DNA of 45,525 nt from Microbacteriaceae bacterium PS02067 (lineage in GTDB: Bacteria; Actinomycetota; Actinomycetes; Actinomycetales; Microbacteriaceae): contig JASCPG010000020.1 in NCBI GenBank assembly GCA_029960085.1, positions 1 through 45,525 of the forward strand, read 5' to 3'. The notes under the pieces are model-generated. The model ran no database searches. It was not told the origin of the DNA and worked only from the letters and a program-made list of their open reading frames with translations. Made by a program: the position numbers and the translations under genes. Within the stretch, counting starts at the first letter, position 1, and each line of letters starts with the position of its first letter. Shown piece by piece: positions 37,301 to 45,393 of this stretch.

Positions 37301-38303
37301 CGGATGCCTGGGAGATCGCCTCGATCGGCAGCTGCTGGATCTTCGTGCGGGCGCTGTAGCGGGAGATGCGGGCGGTGCCCGCATCCACGACGTACCGGAT
37401 GCCGGGGACGGTGAGGCTCGTCTCCGCGACGTTCGTGGCGAGGATGATGCGCCTGCGGACGCCTGCGACGGTCGACGGCTCGAAGACGCGGTGCTGCTCG
37501 GCGGCGGAGAGCCGCCCGTAGAGGGGGAGCAACTCGGTCGGGCGGGCATCCTTCGCGTACATGCCGCGGATGGCATCCATCGCGTCGCGGATCTCCGCCT
37601 CGCCCGGGAGGAAGACGAGGACGTCGCCGTCCGGTTCGCGGTCGAGCTCGCGCAGCGCCGCGAGGAGCGCGTCGACGTCGTCCCCGTCGCTGTCGTCCGG
37701 GCCGCGGTAGCGGATCTCGACCGGGTAGGTGCGCCCCGACACCTCGACGATCGGTGCCGGGCGACCCCCGGCATCCGCGAAATGCTTGGCGAAGCTCTCG
37801 GGGTCGATCGTCGCGGAGGTGATGATGACCTTCAGATCGGGCCGCTCGGGCAGGATCCGCGCGAGGTAGCCGAGCAGGAAGTCGATGTTGAGCGAACGCT
37901 CGTGCGCCTCGTCGACGATGATCGTGTCGTAACGCCTCAGCAGTCGGTCGCGGTGGATCTCGTTGAGGAGGATCCCGTCCGTGACGAGCGCGATCTTGGT
38001 GTCCGCGGAGACCTGGTCGGTGAAGCGCACCTTGTAGCCGACGGTGCTGCCGAGCGGCACCTGGAGCTCCTGTGCGATGCGCTCGGCGATCGTCCGCGCC
38101 GCGATGCGGCGCGGCTGCGTGTGGGCGATCGAGGTGCGGCCGAGCTCGAGGCAGATCTTCGGCAGCTGCGTCGTCTTGCCCGACCCCGTCGCACCGGCGA
38201 CGATGACGACCTGGTGGCCGTCGATGGCGCGCGCGATCTCGTCCCGAGCGGCGCTGACGGGCAGCTCAGGCGGGTAGACGATGACGGGGTCGAGCGAAGG
38301 CAT
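34368..38303 (-). CDS. hrpA: ATP-dependent RNA helicase HrpA (DEAH box)
   Basis: The 1311-residue helicase is the length of full bacterial HrpA. Motif I is GATGSGKTTQLPK (about 37-49), motif Ia HTQPRRIAART, motif II DEAHERS (131-137), motif III ITSATIDPESF, motif IV region VLVFLPGEAEI, motif V ATNVAETSLTVPGI and motif VI QRSGRAGRTSDGIAIRLY. The HA2, OB and long DUF3418-type C-terminal regions follow. A Gly/Ala-rich insertion lies around residues 990-1030. It unwinds or remodels RNA; HrpA has been linked to mRNA processing and ribosome rescue in other bacteria. The ATG at 38303 has GGAGGG nearby and also TACGAT eight bases upstream, so a leader of about two bases is possible. Confidence 0.95.
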   Translation of the reverse strand: MPSLDPVIVYPPELPVSAARDEIARAIDGHQVVIVAGATGSGKTTQLPKICLELGRTSIAHTQPRRIAARTIAERIAQELQVPLGSTVGYKVRFTDQVSADTKIALVTDGILLNEIHRDRLLRRYDTIIVDEAHERSLNIDFLLGYLARILPERPDLKVIITSATIDPESFAKHFADAGGRPAPIVEVSGRTYPVEIRYRGPDDSDGDDVDALLAALRELDREPDGDVLVFLPGEAEIRDAMDAIRGMYAKDARPTELLPLYGRLSAAEQHRVFEPSTVAGVRRRIILATNVAETSLTVPGIRYVVDAGTARISRYSARTKIQQLPIEAISQASAQQRSGRAGRTSDGIAIRLYAEDDFLARPEYTEPEILRTSLAAVILQMLALGFGDIEEFPFLTKPDSRGVRAAFDLLTELRAVTAKRTLTKIGREIARLPIDPRFARMLLEARRHGVLPPVLAIVAGLSIQDVRERPSAEEGAAREQADRLHARFADPTSDFLSILNLWNHLQEAQREHGSSAFRRLCRAEFLNYVRVREWFDVHRQLRQLLGAGGGAAAVTDADPALVHRAILAGLLSHIGILDTRSLAPADARPRGRKPVAAYRGARGANFAIFPGSALRKASPDAVMAAELVETSRLYARTVAVIDPAWAEEPAGDLAHRSLSDPHWSKDAGAAVAAEKVTLFGVEIIPRRRVQLARIDRELARELFLRHALVEGEWNSAHLGKNLTAFERRNLELRRRLEKVEERERRRDILVGDEAVFAFYDARIPRDVFDVRSFETWWREASARTPRLLDMTEADLRDEASRSDERDFPGRWEQGDQVLSLAYRFEPGSPEDGVSVVVPLPLLAGLRPDGFDWQVPGLRAELLTALLRALPKAIRRHVVPAADWAAMLGAEVAGDAPERHRGLPPTTLTSALAARIQRVANQPVRAADFELERVPEHLRMTFRAVDHRGRTVGTSRDLADLQARLAGRAREQVARTLTGGGARPGIPGPGAGAAGVVGAGGTGGSANGADATASRQPSGAGLAERTGLTTWDLGDLPAVVDTRVAGGVVRGYPALVDEKDSVALRIEATPERAARLTHAGVRRLLLLAVPSPATYVLEHLTSAEKLSLAASPYPSAKALIEDARVAVADAVMARVAPGGIRTTADFEAARAAFSAAVVDDLFQAVSLVARILTLQRDVERAVKRQNSMTLLAALGDVKGQLAALVPPGFVSQTGLARLAHLPRYLQGALSRVEGLSDNPGRDRQRMTEFERASAAYADAGGALPATPDASPALARARWLLEEYRVSLFAQQLGTAEPVSLQRITKTLAGRE

Positions 38304-38330
38304 AGCCCTCCATCGTAAGCGGAGCAGGCG

Positions 38331-39923
38331 TCAGACCCAGCCCTGCATCCAGTTGTGCAGGCGATAGAACTCGTACGGCACCTGCATGCCCGACCACAGC
38401 GGGTACCAGAAGATCGACAGTGCGACGGCGAGGCCGAGGAAGACGAGCACGACGCGCTGGCCCGCCGTGCGTCTGTCGCGGTCGGAGCTCGTCGCCCCCG
38501 CGACGCGCTGCAGAGCGAAGGTCAACGCGAGAAGCAGGAACGGCCAGAGCACGATCGTGTAGAACTGGAAGATCGTCCGCTCGGGGTAGGCGAGCCACGG
38601 GAGCCATGTCGCCGCGATGCCGACGAGCACGAGCGCCTGACGCCAGTCGCGGTCGAGGACGAACCGGTAGACGAGGTAGCCCGCCGCCGCGATGCTCGCG
38701 TACCACAGCAGCGGATTCGGCATGCTGTAGAGGATCTCGATGCAGCCGCCCTGCCCTCCGGCGCATCCGCCCTGCCCGTCGGCCGCGGAGTTCGCGTACA
38801 TCGCGGTGGGGCGCCACAGCAGCGGCCACTGCCACGCGGGGCTCGCGTAGCTGTGCGGCGAGGTCATGCCGGTCATCGAGTTGTAGATCGTGACGTGGTA
38901 CTTCCAGAGGCTCTGCAGCGACAGGGGCACCCACGAGAAGATCCCCGTCGCGGGTTGCGCGTCGGCGGCGTGCCGGTCATACCCGCCGTCGGTCGCGAGC
39001 CAGCCCGCCCACGATGACAGGTACACGACGGCGGCGACCGGGACGAGGAGGACGAAGCTCGCGGCACCCTGACGCACGGCGTCGGTCGGCCAGAACGTGA
39101 TGCCGAGGCGCCGCCGCTCGAGCGCGTCGCTTACGACGAGGTAGAGCCCGATCGCGGCGAGCACCCACACACCGGACCATTTCACAGCGGTCGCCGCGCC
39201 CGCCGCGGCGCCGGCGGCGATCAGCCACGGGCGACCCCACAGCACGGGCCCCCATGCCGGTGCGCTCTCGTCGCCCTCGCGCGCGAGAGTGCGAGCGGCG
39301 AGACGCCCGGCCGTCGCCTTCCGATCGAGGACGACGAACCAGAAGGCGAGCAGGACGAAGAAGGCGAGGAAGATGTCGAGCAGTGCGACCTTGCTCATGA
39401 CGATGCCGAGACCGTCGATCGCGAGGAGGAACGAGGCGACCGAGGCGAATGCCGTCGAGTTGGTCATCGACTTCGCCACGAGGAAGAGCAGGAGGACCAG
39501 TGCCGTGCCGAACAGGGCCGTCGCGAAGCGCCAGCCGAACGCGTTCTCCGGCCCGAACAGCCACATCCCGGCGCCGATGAGGTACTTGCCGAGGGGCGGG
39601 TGGACGACGAAGCTCGGATCCGTCGTGAAGATGTCGGCGTGACCCGCGACGAAGTCCGCGTTCGCATCGTCGGGCCAGCGGGACGCGTAGCCGAGGTTCC
39701 ACTGGCTCCAGGCATCCTTGACGTAGTACGTCTCGTCGAAGACGAGCGCATGCGGCTGCCCGAGGTTCCAGAACCGCAGGATGCCCGCGAGCACCGTCAC
39801 GAGCGTCGGCGCGAGCCAGGCGTAGAGGCGCGCGAGCGCAGGGTCGGAGACGACCCGCAGGCGCCAGCGGTCATAGCTGGACGGCCGGGCTGCGGGTAGC
39901 AGCAGAGGGTCGGTCGTCGTCAC
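38331..39923 (-). CDS. pmt: Dolichyl-phosphate-mannose-type protein O-mannosyltransferase
   Basis: This is a GT39-family integral membrane enzyme that moves mannose from polyprenyl-phosphate-mannose to Ser/Thr of exported proteins. About 530 residues hold ten or eleven membrane spans. The key acidic pair of the first external loop is in LVFDETYYVKDAWSQWNLGY (Asp/Glu near residue 64). PPLGKYLIGAGMW and the C-terminal FQFYTIVLWPFLLLALTFAL are further PMT blocks. The divergent rsmI neighbour is the same pair as in mycobacteria (Rv1002c/Rv1003), as I recall. GTG starts at 39929 and 39923 are possible; 39923 leaves seven bases after a TAGGCT -10. Its promoter overlaps that of rsmI. Confidence 0.92.
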   Translation of the reverse strand: MTTTDPLLLPAARPSSYDRWRLRVVSDPALARLYAWLAPTLVTVLAGILRFWNLGQPHALVFDETYYVKDAWSQWNLGYASRWPDDANADFVAGHADIFTTDPSFVVHPPLGKYLIGAGMWLFGPENAFGWRFATALFGTALVLLLFLVAKSMTNSTAFASVASFLLAIDGLGIVMSKVALLDIFLAFFVLLAFWFVVLDRKATAGRLAARTLAREGDESAPAWGPVLWGRPWLIAAGAAAGAATAVKWSGVWVLAAIGLYLVVSDALERRRLGITFWPTDAVRQGAASFVLLVPVAAVVYLSSWAGWLATDGGYDRHAADAQPATGIFSWVPLSLQSLWKYHVTIYNSMTGMTSPHSYASPAWQWPLLWRPTAMYANSAADGQGGCAGGQGGCIEILYSMPNPLLWYASIAAAGYLVYRFVLDRDWRQALVLVGIAATWLPWLAYPERTIFQFYTIVLWPFLLLALTFALQRVAGATSSDRDRRTAGQRVVLVFLGLAVALSIFWYPLWSGMQVPYEFYRLHNWMQGWV

Positions 39924-39930
39924 GGCCACA

Positions 39931-39940
39931 AGCCTATGCT
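39931..39940. promoter_or_regulatory. Overlapping divergent -10 elements for pmt and rsmI
   Basis: AGCCTATGCT contains TATGCT rightward (39935-39940; six bases, then the rsmI GTG) and TAGGCT leftward (39931-39936; seven bases to the pmt GTG at 39923). The two hexamers share two base pairs, and only 23 bp separate the start codons. Each -35 must lie inside the other gene. Confidence 0.65.
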
Positions 39941-39946
39941 GGGGCG

Positions 39947-40762
39947 GTGATCATCCTGGCCGCGACCCCCATCGGAAACCTCGGCGACGCGTCCGCGCGG
40001 CTCGTCGCGGCGCTCGAGCAGGCGACGGTCGTCGCGGCGGAGGACACCCGCACGACCCAGCGGCTGCTGCAGGCGCTCGGCATCGCGAACCGGCCGAAGC
40101 TCCTCGCCCTGCACGAGCACAACGAGCGGGGTCGTGCCGCGGAACTCGCCCTGCGCGCTCGCGACGAGGATCTGCTGGTGCTGAGCGACGCCGGGATGCC
40201 GACGGTCAGCGACCCCGGGTACGTGCTCGTCGCCGAGGCCATCGCGCAGGGTGTCGCCGTCACCGCGATCCCCGGCCCGTCGGCCGTCGTCACGGCGCTC
40301 GCCGTGGCCGGGCTTCCGACCGATCGGTTCACGTTCGAAGGGTTCCTTCCGCGGAAGGCCGGTGATCGCCGCCGCGCGCTCGCGGACCTCGCCGCCGAGC
40401 CGCGCACGATGGTCTTCTTCGAGGCGCCCTCACGTCTCGCGGAGACGCTCGACGCGATGGCGGACGCCTTCGGTGCGGACCGCCCCGCGGCCGTGTGCCG
40501 GGAGCTCACGAAGCTCCATGAGGAGGTCGTGCGTGCGGGGCTCGGCGAGCTCGCCGCCTGGGCGGCCGAGGGTGTGCGCGGCGAGATCGTCGTCGTGGTC
40601 GGGGGAGCGCCCGCGCGCGAGGTCTCCGCGGACGACGCGCTCGCCGAGGTGCAGCGGCTCGTGGCATCCGGCACACGTCTGAAGGATGCCGCGGCGGAGG
40701 TCGCGGCGCAGACGGGACTGTCGAGCCGCGACCTCTACCAGGCGGCGCTCGCCGCTCGGTGA
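39947..40762 (+). CDS. rsmI: 16S rRNA (cytidine1402-2'-O)-methyltransferase
   Basis: RsmI methylates the 2'-OH of C1402 in the decoding centre of 16S rRNA. The 271-residue protein starts ILAATPIGNLGDASARLVAALE and continues VVAAEDTRTTQRLL, LALHEHNERGRAAEL, LSDAGMPTVSDPGYVLV, AIPGPSAVVTALAVAGLPTDRFTFEGFLPRK and VFFEAPSRLAETL, all standard RsmI blocks of the tetrapyrrole methylase-like fold. The GTG start has TATGCT at leaderless distance. It converges on the glucosidase with two bases between stops. Confidence 0.95.
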   Translation: MIILAATPIGNLGDASARLVAALEQATVVAAEDTRTTQRLLQALGIANRPKLLALHEHNERGRAAELALRARDEDLLVLSDAGMPTVSDPGYVLVAEAIAQGVAVTAIPGPSAVVTALAVAGLPTDRFTFEGFLPRKAGDRRRALADLAAEPRTMVFFEAPSRLAETLDAMADAFGADRPAAVCRELTKLHEEVVRAGLGELAAWAAEGVRGEIVVVVGGAPAREVSADDALAEVQRLVASGTRLKDAAAEVAAQTGLSSRDLYQAALAAR

Positions 40763-40764
40763 CC

Positions 40765-42657
40765 TCACCCGGCGGGCGCGGGAGCGTCGACGCCCGGCAG
40801 CGCCCACGCGGCGAAGGCCGTTCCCTCTGTGGACACGTGCACCGAGCCGCCCGTGTCGATGCGAGCGGAGCCGTACAGCAGTGTCGCCGACGAGGCCCCG
40901 GGAAGCAGTTCGGCCGGGAACTCGGCCGTCATCGCGCCGCGGGAGGCGACGACCAGCACGCACTCTGCCGCACTCTCCCGCACGAATACGACGCCGTTGC
41001 CGTCCACGTGCAGCCAGCGCATCCCGCCGGAGGCCAGCGCCGGGTGAGCTCGGCGCAGCCCGATGAGATCGCGGTACAGCGCGATCCGGGCGGCCACATC
41101 GGGGTCGTCGACGCGATGCCAGGGGATCGGCGCGCGGCTCATCTCTCCATCGACCGCGTCGAGTCCGAACTCGTCGCCGGCGTACACGACGGGGATGCCC
41201 GGGAGTGCCATCGAGAGGCCGACGGCGACCGGGATCGCTCCCGGAGAGGCGTAGGTCGCGAACCGTGCGGTGTCATGGGTGTCGAGCGCGGACATGGTGC
41301 CTCGCTGCACTCGCCACGGGATCTGACTCGTGAAGCGTTCATACTGTGCGACGAACTGGCGGGCATCGTACCGGGGCATCCCGGTCGGCAGACCGAAGAA
41401 CCACATGTCCTCGCGAAACTCCCCGTCGAACCCGTAGTGCGGGATGCGGCGTGGATCGGCGAGCCACGACCATACGCCGCGAGTGAAGGCGGGGTAGGTC
41501 ATGCCACCATGCCACGCGTCGCCCTGCAGATCGGTCGCGGCATCGTTCGTCGACTCGGCAAGCAGCAGCGTGTCGGGCTGGATGCCGATCATCGTGCGGC
41601 GGAGGGTCTGCCGGACCTCCGTGTTGAGGTCCTGGACACCAAGTCGCCCCGTCATGTTCGCGACGTCGATACGCCAGCCGTCGATGCCGAACGGGGCGCA
41701 CAGCCAACGTCCGACCACCGATTCCGGCCCGTCGATGAACCGGCGTCGCAGTTCGTCGCTGTGCCAGTCGAACTTCGGAAGGGTGTCGGCGTCGAGCCAC
41801 GTCTCATATACGGTGTGGGCCTCGTCGTGGAAGTAGTAGAACGCTCCCTCGGGAGCGGTGGGGTGCGCGTACGCCGCACGGAACCACTCGTGCGCGATGC
41901 CGGAGTGGTTCGTTGTGAGATCGCCGATGACCCGGATGCCGCGGGCGTGGGCTTCGGTGATGAGGCGTCGATAGGCCTCGTCACCGCCGAGCAGGGGGTC
42001 GACGGTATCGAAGCGCGACGCGTCGTAGCGATGATTTGACTCGGCGGGGAACACGGGTGTGTGGTACAGCGCGGTCACTCCCAGATCGACGAGATGGTCG
42101 AGCTTGTCGGCGGCACCGTCGAGGTCACCGCCGTAGAACTGGTGACCGCGTCCCGGATGGACCGGATCGACCGGATCGTTCCACGCCGCGGGGATCGCCC
42201 ACGCGGGCGCGGGCCGTGCGTCGGCGGACGCGGACCGGGCGAACCGGTCCGGGAAGATCTGATAGAGGATCGTGTCGTCGAGCCAGGAGGGCGGCGGGTT
42301 GCCCGCGACCAACGCGAAGTCCTGACCGTCGAGCCCATCGATGTCGGACAGGCCGCCCTGATTCAGGATCTCGACGCGCCCGTCCTCGAGGACGAAGTGG
42401 AAACGATATCCGTGCCGGGGATTCGCGACGACGATGCGCGCGGTCCACCACTCCCAGCCGTCTCGCACGCCGTCCCGCGTCGCCGGGGCCCATGCCGGCT
42501 CGTGGTCGGGGTTGGACCGCACGAGGACGCGCACGACGGGGCCGTATCCGACGGGCACGCGCACGCGCACCGCGACCTCGTCGCCGAGGGCGGGTCGTTC
42601 GTCCGAGACGTACAGCGCAGAACCGTCATGATGCGGGCGCAGCGGGGAAGGGTGCAT
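40765..42657 (-). CDS. GH13 alpha-glucosidase/maltodextrinase-type enzyme
   Basis: The 630-residue glycoside hydrolase of family 13 has an N-terminal beta-sandwich domain (about 1-120), as in neopullulanases and maltodextrin glucosidases (MalZ-like), then the TIM barrel from DDTILYQIFPDRF. Catalytic residues are the nucleophile Asp331 (DGWRIDVAN), acid/base Glu368 (LLLAEST) and transition-state Asp462 (HDTARF). A C-terminal beta domain closes the protein. There is no signal peptide, so it acts in the cytoplasm on imported maltodextrins, matching the upstream malFG permease genes on the same strand. A strong GGAGG lies five bases before the ATG. It could be cyclomaltodextrinase, neopullulanase or alpha-glucosidase. 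Confidence 0.9.
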   Translation of the reverse strand: MHPSPLRPHHDGSALYVSDERPALGDEVAVRVRVPVGYGPVVRVLVRSNPDHEPAWAPATRDGVRDGWEWWTARIVVANPRHGYRFHFVLEDGRVEILNQGGLSDIDGLDGQDFALVAGNPPPSWLDDTILYQIFPDRFARSASADARPAPAWAIPAAWNDPVDPVHPGRGHQFYGGDLDGAADKLDHLVDLGVTALYHTPVFPAESNHRYDASRFDTVDPLLGGDEAYRRLITEAHARGIRVIGDLTTNHSGIAHEWFRAAYAHPTAPEGAFYYFHDEAHTVYETWLDADTLPKFDWHSDELRRRFIDGPESVVGRWLCAPFGIDGWRIDVANMTGRLGVQDLNTEVRQTLRRTMIGIQPDTLLLAESTNDAATDLQGDAWHGGMTYPAFTRGVWSWLADPRRIPHYGFDGEFREDMWFFGLPTGMPRYDARQFVAQYERFTSQIPWRVQRGTMSALDTHDTARFATYASPGAIPVAVGLSMALPGIPVVYAGDEFGLDAVDGEMSRAPIPWHRVDDPDVAARIALYRDLIGLRRAHPALASGGMRWLHVDGNGVVFVRESAAECVLVVASRGAMTAEFPAELLPGASSATLLYGSARIDTGGSVHVSTEGTAFAAWALPGVDAPAPAG

Positions 42658-42676
42658 GAGGACCTCCGTGAAACGA

Positions 42677-42696
42677 TGCCGGCGCCGACGCCGGCA
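42677..42696 (-). promoter_or_regulatory. Hairpin between malG and the glucosidase gene
   Basis: TGCCGGCG and CGCCGGCA form a perfect 8-bp stem around a four-base loop, 19 bases before the glucosidase ATG. It may lower read-through or stabilise the malFG message. The rest of the 155-bp gap shows only a TGCGG/CCGCA pair near 42769-42798. Confidence 0.5.
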
Positions 42697-42812
42697 GAAA
42701 GCGACGTGGTTGCACGCGGCGCGTGACAGAGCCCCTCAGTTGTAGGTCGATCGTACTGCGGCGCGATCACCGCGGATGGTTCCGCAGCGTGCTCCGCCGA
42801 GGCGCAGCCGCC

Positions 42813-43766
42813 TCACTTGACGGACCCGGCTGTCAGTCCTCCCACGATGAAGCGCTGCAGAGAGAGGAACAGGGCCATCGGCAGGATCGCGGCGAGGACC
42901 GCGCCGGCCGCGAAGACGCTCCAGTTGCGCGCCGTCTCCTGCGAGACGAACTGGTAGAGACCGACGGCGAGCGTCTGCTTGTCGGGATCGACCAGGATGA
43001 CCGACGCGATCAGGAAGTCGTTCATCGTGCCGATGAACGACAGCAGGCCGATGACGGCGAGCACGGGAGCCACGAGCCGCAGGATGATCGTAAAGAAGAT
43101 CCGGGCGTGCCCCGCTCCGTCGATCTTGGCCGCTTCGTCGATCGATGCGGGCACCGTGTTGAAGAACCCGTACATGAGGAACGTGTTCACCCCGAGTGCG
43201 CCGCCCAGATACACCATGATGAGCCCGATCTGCGAGTTCAGCCCGAGCGCGGGGAAGATGTCGCCGATGGCGGACATGAGCAGGAAGATCGCGACGACGG
43301 CCAGCAGCTGCGGGAACATCTGCACGAGCAACAGTGTGAGAAGACCCACGCGGCGCCCCCGGAAGCGCATCCGCGAGAACGCGTATGCGGCGAGGGCACA
43401 CAGCACGACCGTGAAGAACGAGGTCGTCAGCCCGATGAAGATCGAGTTCACGAACCAGGCGCCATACGGGCGCAGCGGGTCTTGGAACAGGGCGATGTAG
43501 CTGCCGATGTCGAAGCTCGAGAAGAGGCTGTTCGCGGTCAGCAGGGTGCCGCCGGGGTTGAGCGAAGCGGAGAGAACGTAGACGAGCGGGAACGCCGAGA
43601 ACACGAGCATGACGATGCCGACGAGGTGGCGCCAGCCCGTTTCGCGGAACCAGCGACCGAAGGGGCGGCGAGGCTCTTTCGCGCCCGGGACGCCCGCAGA
43701 TGCCTCGGCTGCGCCGGACGCGGCGGCGAGCGGACCGCCGCCGGGGAGTGCTTCTTGGATGGTCAT
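42813..43766 (-). CDS. malG: Sugar ABC transporter permease, MalG type
   Basis: The 317-residue membrane protein has six predicted spans and the permease EAA loop EAAKIDGAGHARIFFTIILRL that docks on the ATPase. The N-terminal ~40 residues are cytoplasmic and Ala/Gly-rich, followed by the first span (HLVGIVMLVFSAFPLVYVLSASL). The C-terminus is FIVGGLTAGSVK, typical of MalG (LVxGLTAGxVKG). With MalF it forms the membrane channel for maltose or maltodextrin. The ATG lies one base after the malF stop, so the genes are co-translated. No ATPase gene is in the window, so a shared MsmX-type ATPase elsewhere is likely. Confidence 0.92.
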   Translation of the reverse strand: MTIQEALPGGGPLAAASGAAEASAGVPGAKEPRRPFGRWFRETGWRHLVGIVMLVFSAFPLVYVLSASLNPGGTLLTANSLFSSFDIGSYIALFQDPLRPYGAWFVNSIFIGLTTSFFTVVLCALAAYAFSRMRFRGRRVGLLTLLLVQMFPQLLAVVAIFLLMSAIGDIFPALGLNSQIGLIMVYLGGALGVNTFLMYGFFNTVPASIDEAAKIDGAGHARIFFTIILRLVAPVLAVIGLLSFIGTMNDFLIASVILVDPDKQTLAVGLYQFVSQETARNWSVFAAGAVLAAILPMALFLSLQRFIVGGLTAGSVK

Positions 43767-43767
43767 A

Positions 43768-45393
43768 TCAGTTCAGCTCCTCGAGGACCTTGGTCTGGCG
43801 GAAGCTCACGTAGGAGATCACGGCCACCAGCACGAAGATGATGATCGAGAAGGCGCTTGCGAGTCCGTAGTCGCGCTCCGCGCCGACGAACGCCACCTTG
43901 TAGACCATCGAGATCAGGATGTCGCTCGCGCCGACATTGATGGAGGCATCCGCGAAGCGGGGTCCTCCGCCGGTGAGCATGTAGATCAGGTTGAAGTTGT
44001 TGAAGTTGAACGCGAACGAGGAGATCAGCAGTGGTGCGACCGACACGAGCAGCAGCGGGAACTTGATGTAGCGGAAGATCTGCCACACGCCCGCGCCGTC
44101 GACACGACCGGCCTCCTGGATGTCGTCGGGGATCGACTGGATGGCACCGGTCGTCACGAGGAACATGTAGGGGAAGCCCAGCCAGAGGTTCACGATCAGG
44201 ATGGAGACCTTCGCGAGCCACGGATCTTGGAGCCAGGGTATGGACGCACCCCCGAGCAGGGTCTGGTTGATGAAGCCGAAGTCCTGGTTGAACATGCCCT
44301 GCCAGACGAGCGCCGACAGGAAGGCGGGGAAGGCGTACGGCAGGATCATGATGACCCGGTAGTACTTGCGGCTCTTCATCCGGGGGTCATTGAAGACGAT
44401 GGCGAGGAAGAGTCCGAGCGCGAAGGTCGTCGCGACCGAGAGGATGGCGAAGGCGAACGTCCACAACGTGACGGCGATAAACGGCCCACGGATCGACTCG
44501 GTGGAGAACGCGCGGACGAAGTTCTCGAGGCCGACCCACACCTGCCACCCGGTCGCCAACTGCTGACCGTCGGCGGACTCGAACGAGCCGTGGCCGTTGT
44601 CGTGGTAGACGACGCCGGTCTGCGTATTGGTCATCGTGTCTGCGGAGGCATCCCAGACGAGCGTCGACACGTATTGGTACGCCGTCGAGCCGTCGCGGGT
44701 CTGCAGCGTACCGTCGTTCGGATCATCGGAGACGGGCACCGTGATAGCGGTGATGGCATCCTGGCTGGCGACGATCTGACCGAAGTCGAGCGATGTGAAT
44801 CCGGGTGCTCCGATCGCGCGATCGCCGGAGAACTCCGCATCGGAGACCGGTTCGAGCGGGCGGTCGGCCCCGCCGAGCTCGGCTTCCCCGTCGGGCGTCG
44901 TCACGAGGAAGAAGTAGGAGCCGCCCTGCTCGAGCACGGTGAGCGGATAGGCGGGGGAGTCCTCGACGCGCTGCTGGTTCTGGATGAGGAGCGCGTTGAC
45001 GGCATCGTCCTTTGTCGAGACGTGACCGGAGCCGTAGTTCGTGAAGGCGATGTAGATGCAGTAGAGGACGACGAAGATCTGGAAGACGAAGAGGAAGACG
45101 AGCCCCGGGGTCAGGTACTTCGCGGGGAGGAGTCCCGGCTTCAAGTACACGACGTTGATCGCGATGACACCGACGGCGATGACGAGCGGGACGATCCAGT
45201 CTCCGTTGTGGAGGACGACGAGGATCGCGTAGATCGCGAGGGCATCGATGATGCCGAGGCACACGATCTTGACGAGCCAGACCTTCCAGCCCGCTCCCGC
45301 GGCTTCGGCCCAGGCCTCGGCCCGCTTCTGCCGGCGTCGGGCGGCCCGATCCTCGGCGGACGGTCGTTCACTCTCGAGCACTGGGGTGGTCAT
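43768..45393 (-). CDS. malF: Sugar ABC transporter permease, MalF type
   Basis: The 541-residue permease has an N-terminal cytoplasmic stretch, three spans (about 35-125), then a large extracytoplasmic insertion of ~150 residues (about 130-285), like the P2 loop of E. coli MalF that contacts the binding protein. Five further spans follow. The EAA loop reads EAGRVDGAGVWQIFRYIKFPLL. The long insertion favours a maltose/maltodextrin specificity over a generic sugar permease. The ATG has AGGAG seven bases upstream. The usual malE-like binding-protein gene would be upstream, beyond the contig end. Confidence 0.92.
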   Translation of the reverse strand: MTTPVLESERPSAEDRAARRRQKRAEAWAEAAGAGWKVWLVKIVCLGIIDALAIYAILVVLHNGDWIVPLVIAVGVIAINVVYLKPGLLPAKYLTPGLVFLFVFQIFVVLYCIYIAFTNYGSGHVSTKDDAVNALLIQNQQRVEDSPAYPLTVLEQGGSYFFLVTTPDGEAELGGADRPLEPVSDAEFSGDRAIGAPGFTSLDFGQIVASQDAITAITVPVSDDPNDGTLQTRDGSTAYQYVSTLVWDASADTMTNTQTGVVYHDNGHGSFESADGQQLATGWQVWVGLENFVRAFSTESIRGPFIAVTLWTFAFAILSVATTFALGLFLAIVFNDPRMKSRKYYRVIMILPYAFPAFLSALVWQGMFNQDFGFINQTLLGGASIPWLQDPWLAKVSILIVNLWLGFPYMFLVTTGAIQSIPDDIQEAGRVDGAGVWQIFRYIKFPLLLVSVAPLLISSFAFNFNNFNLIYMLTGGGPRFADASINVGASDILISMVYKVAFVGAERDYGLASAFSIIIFVLVAVISYVSFRQTKVLEELN

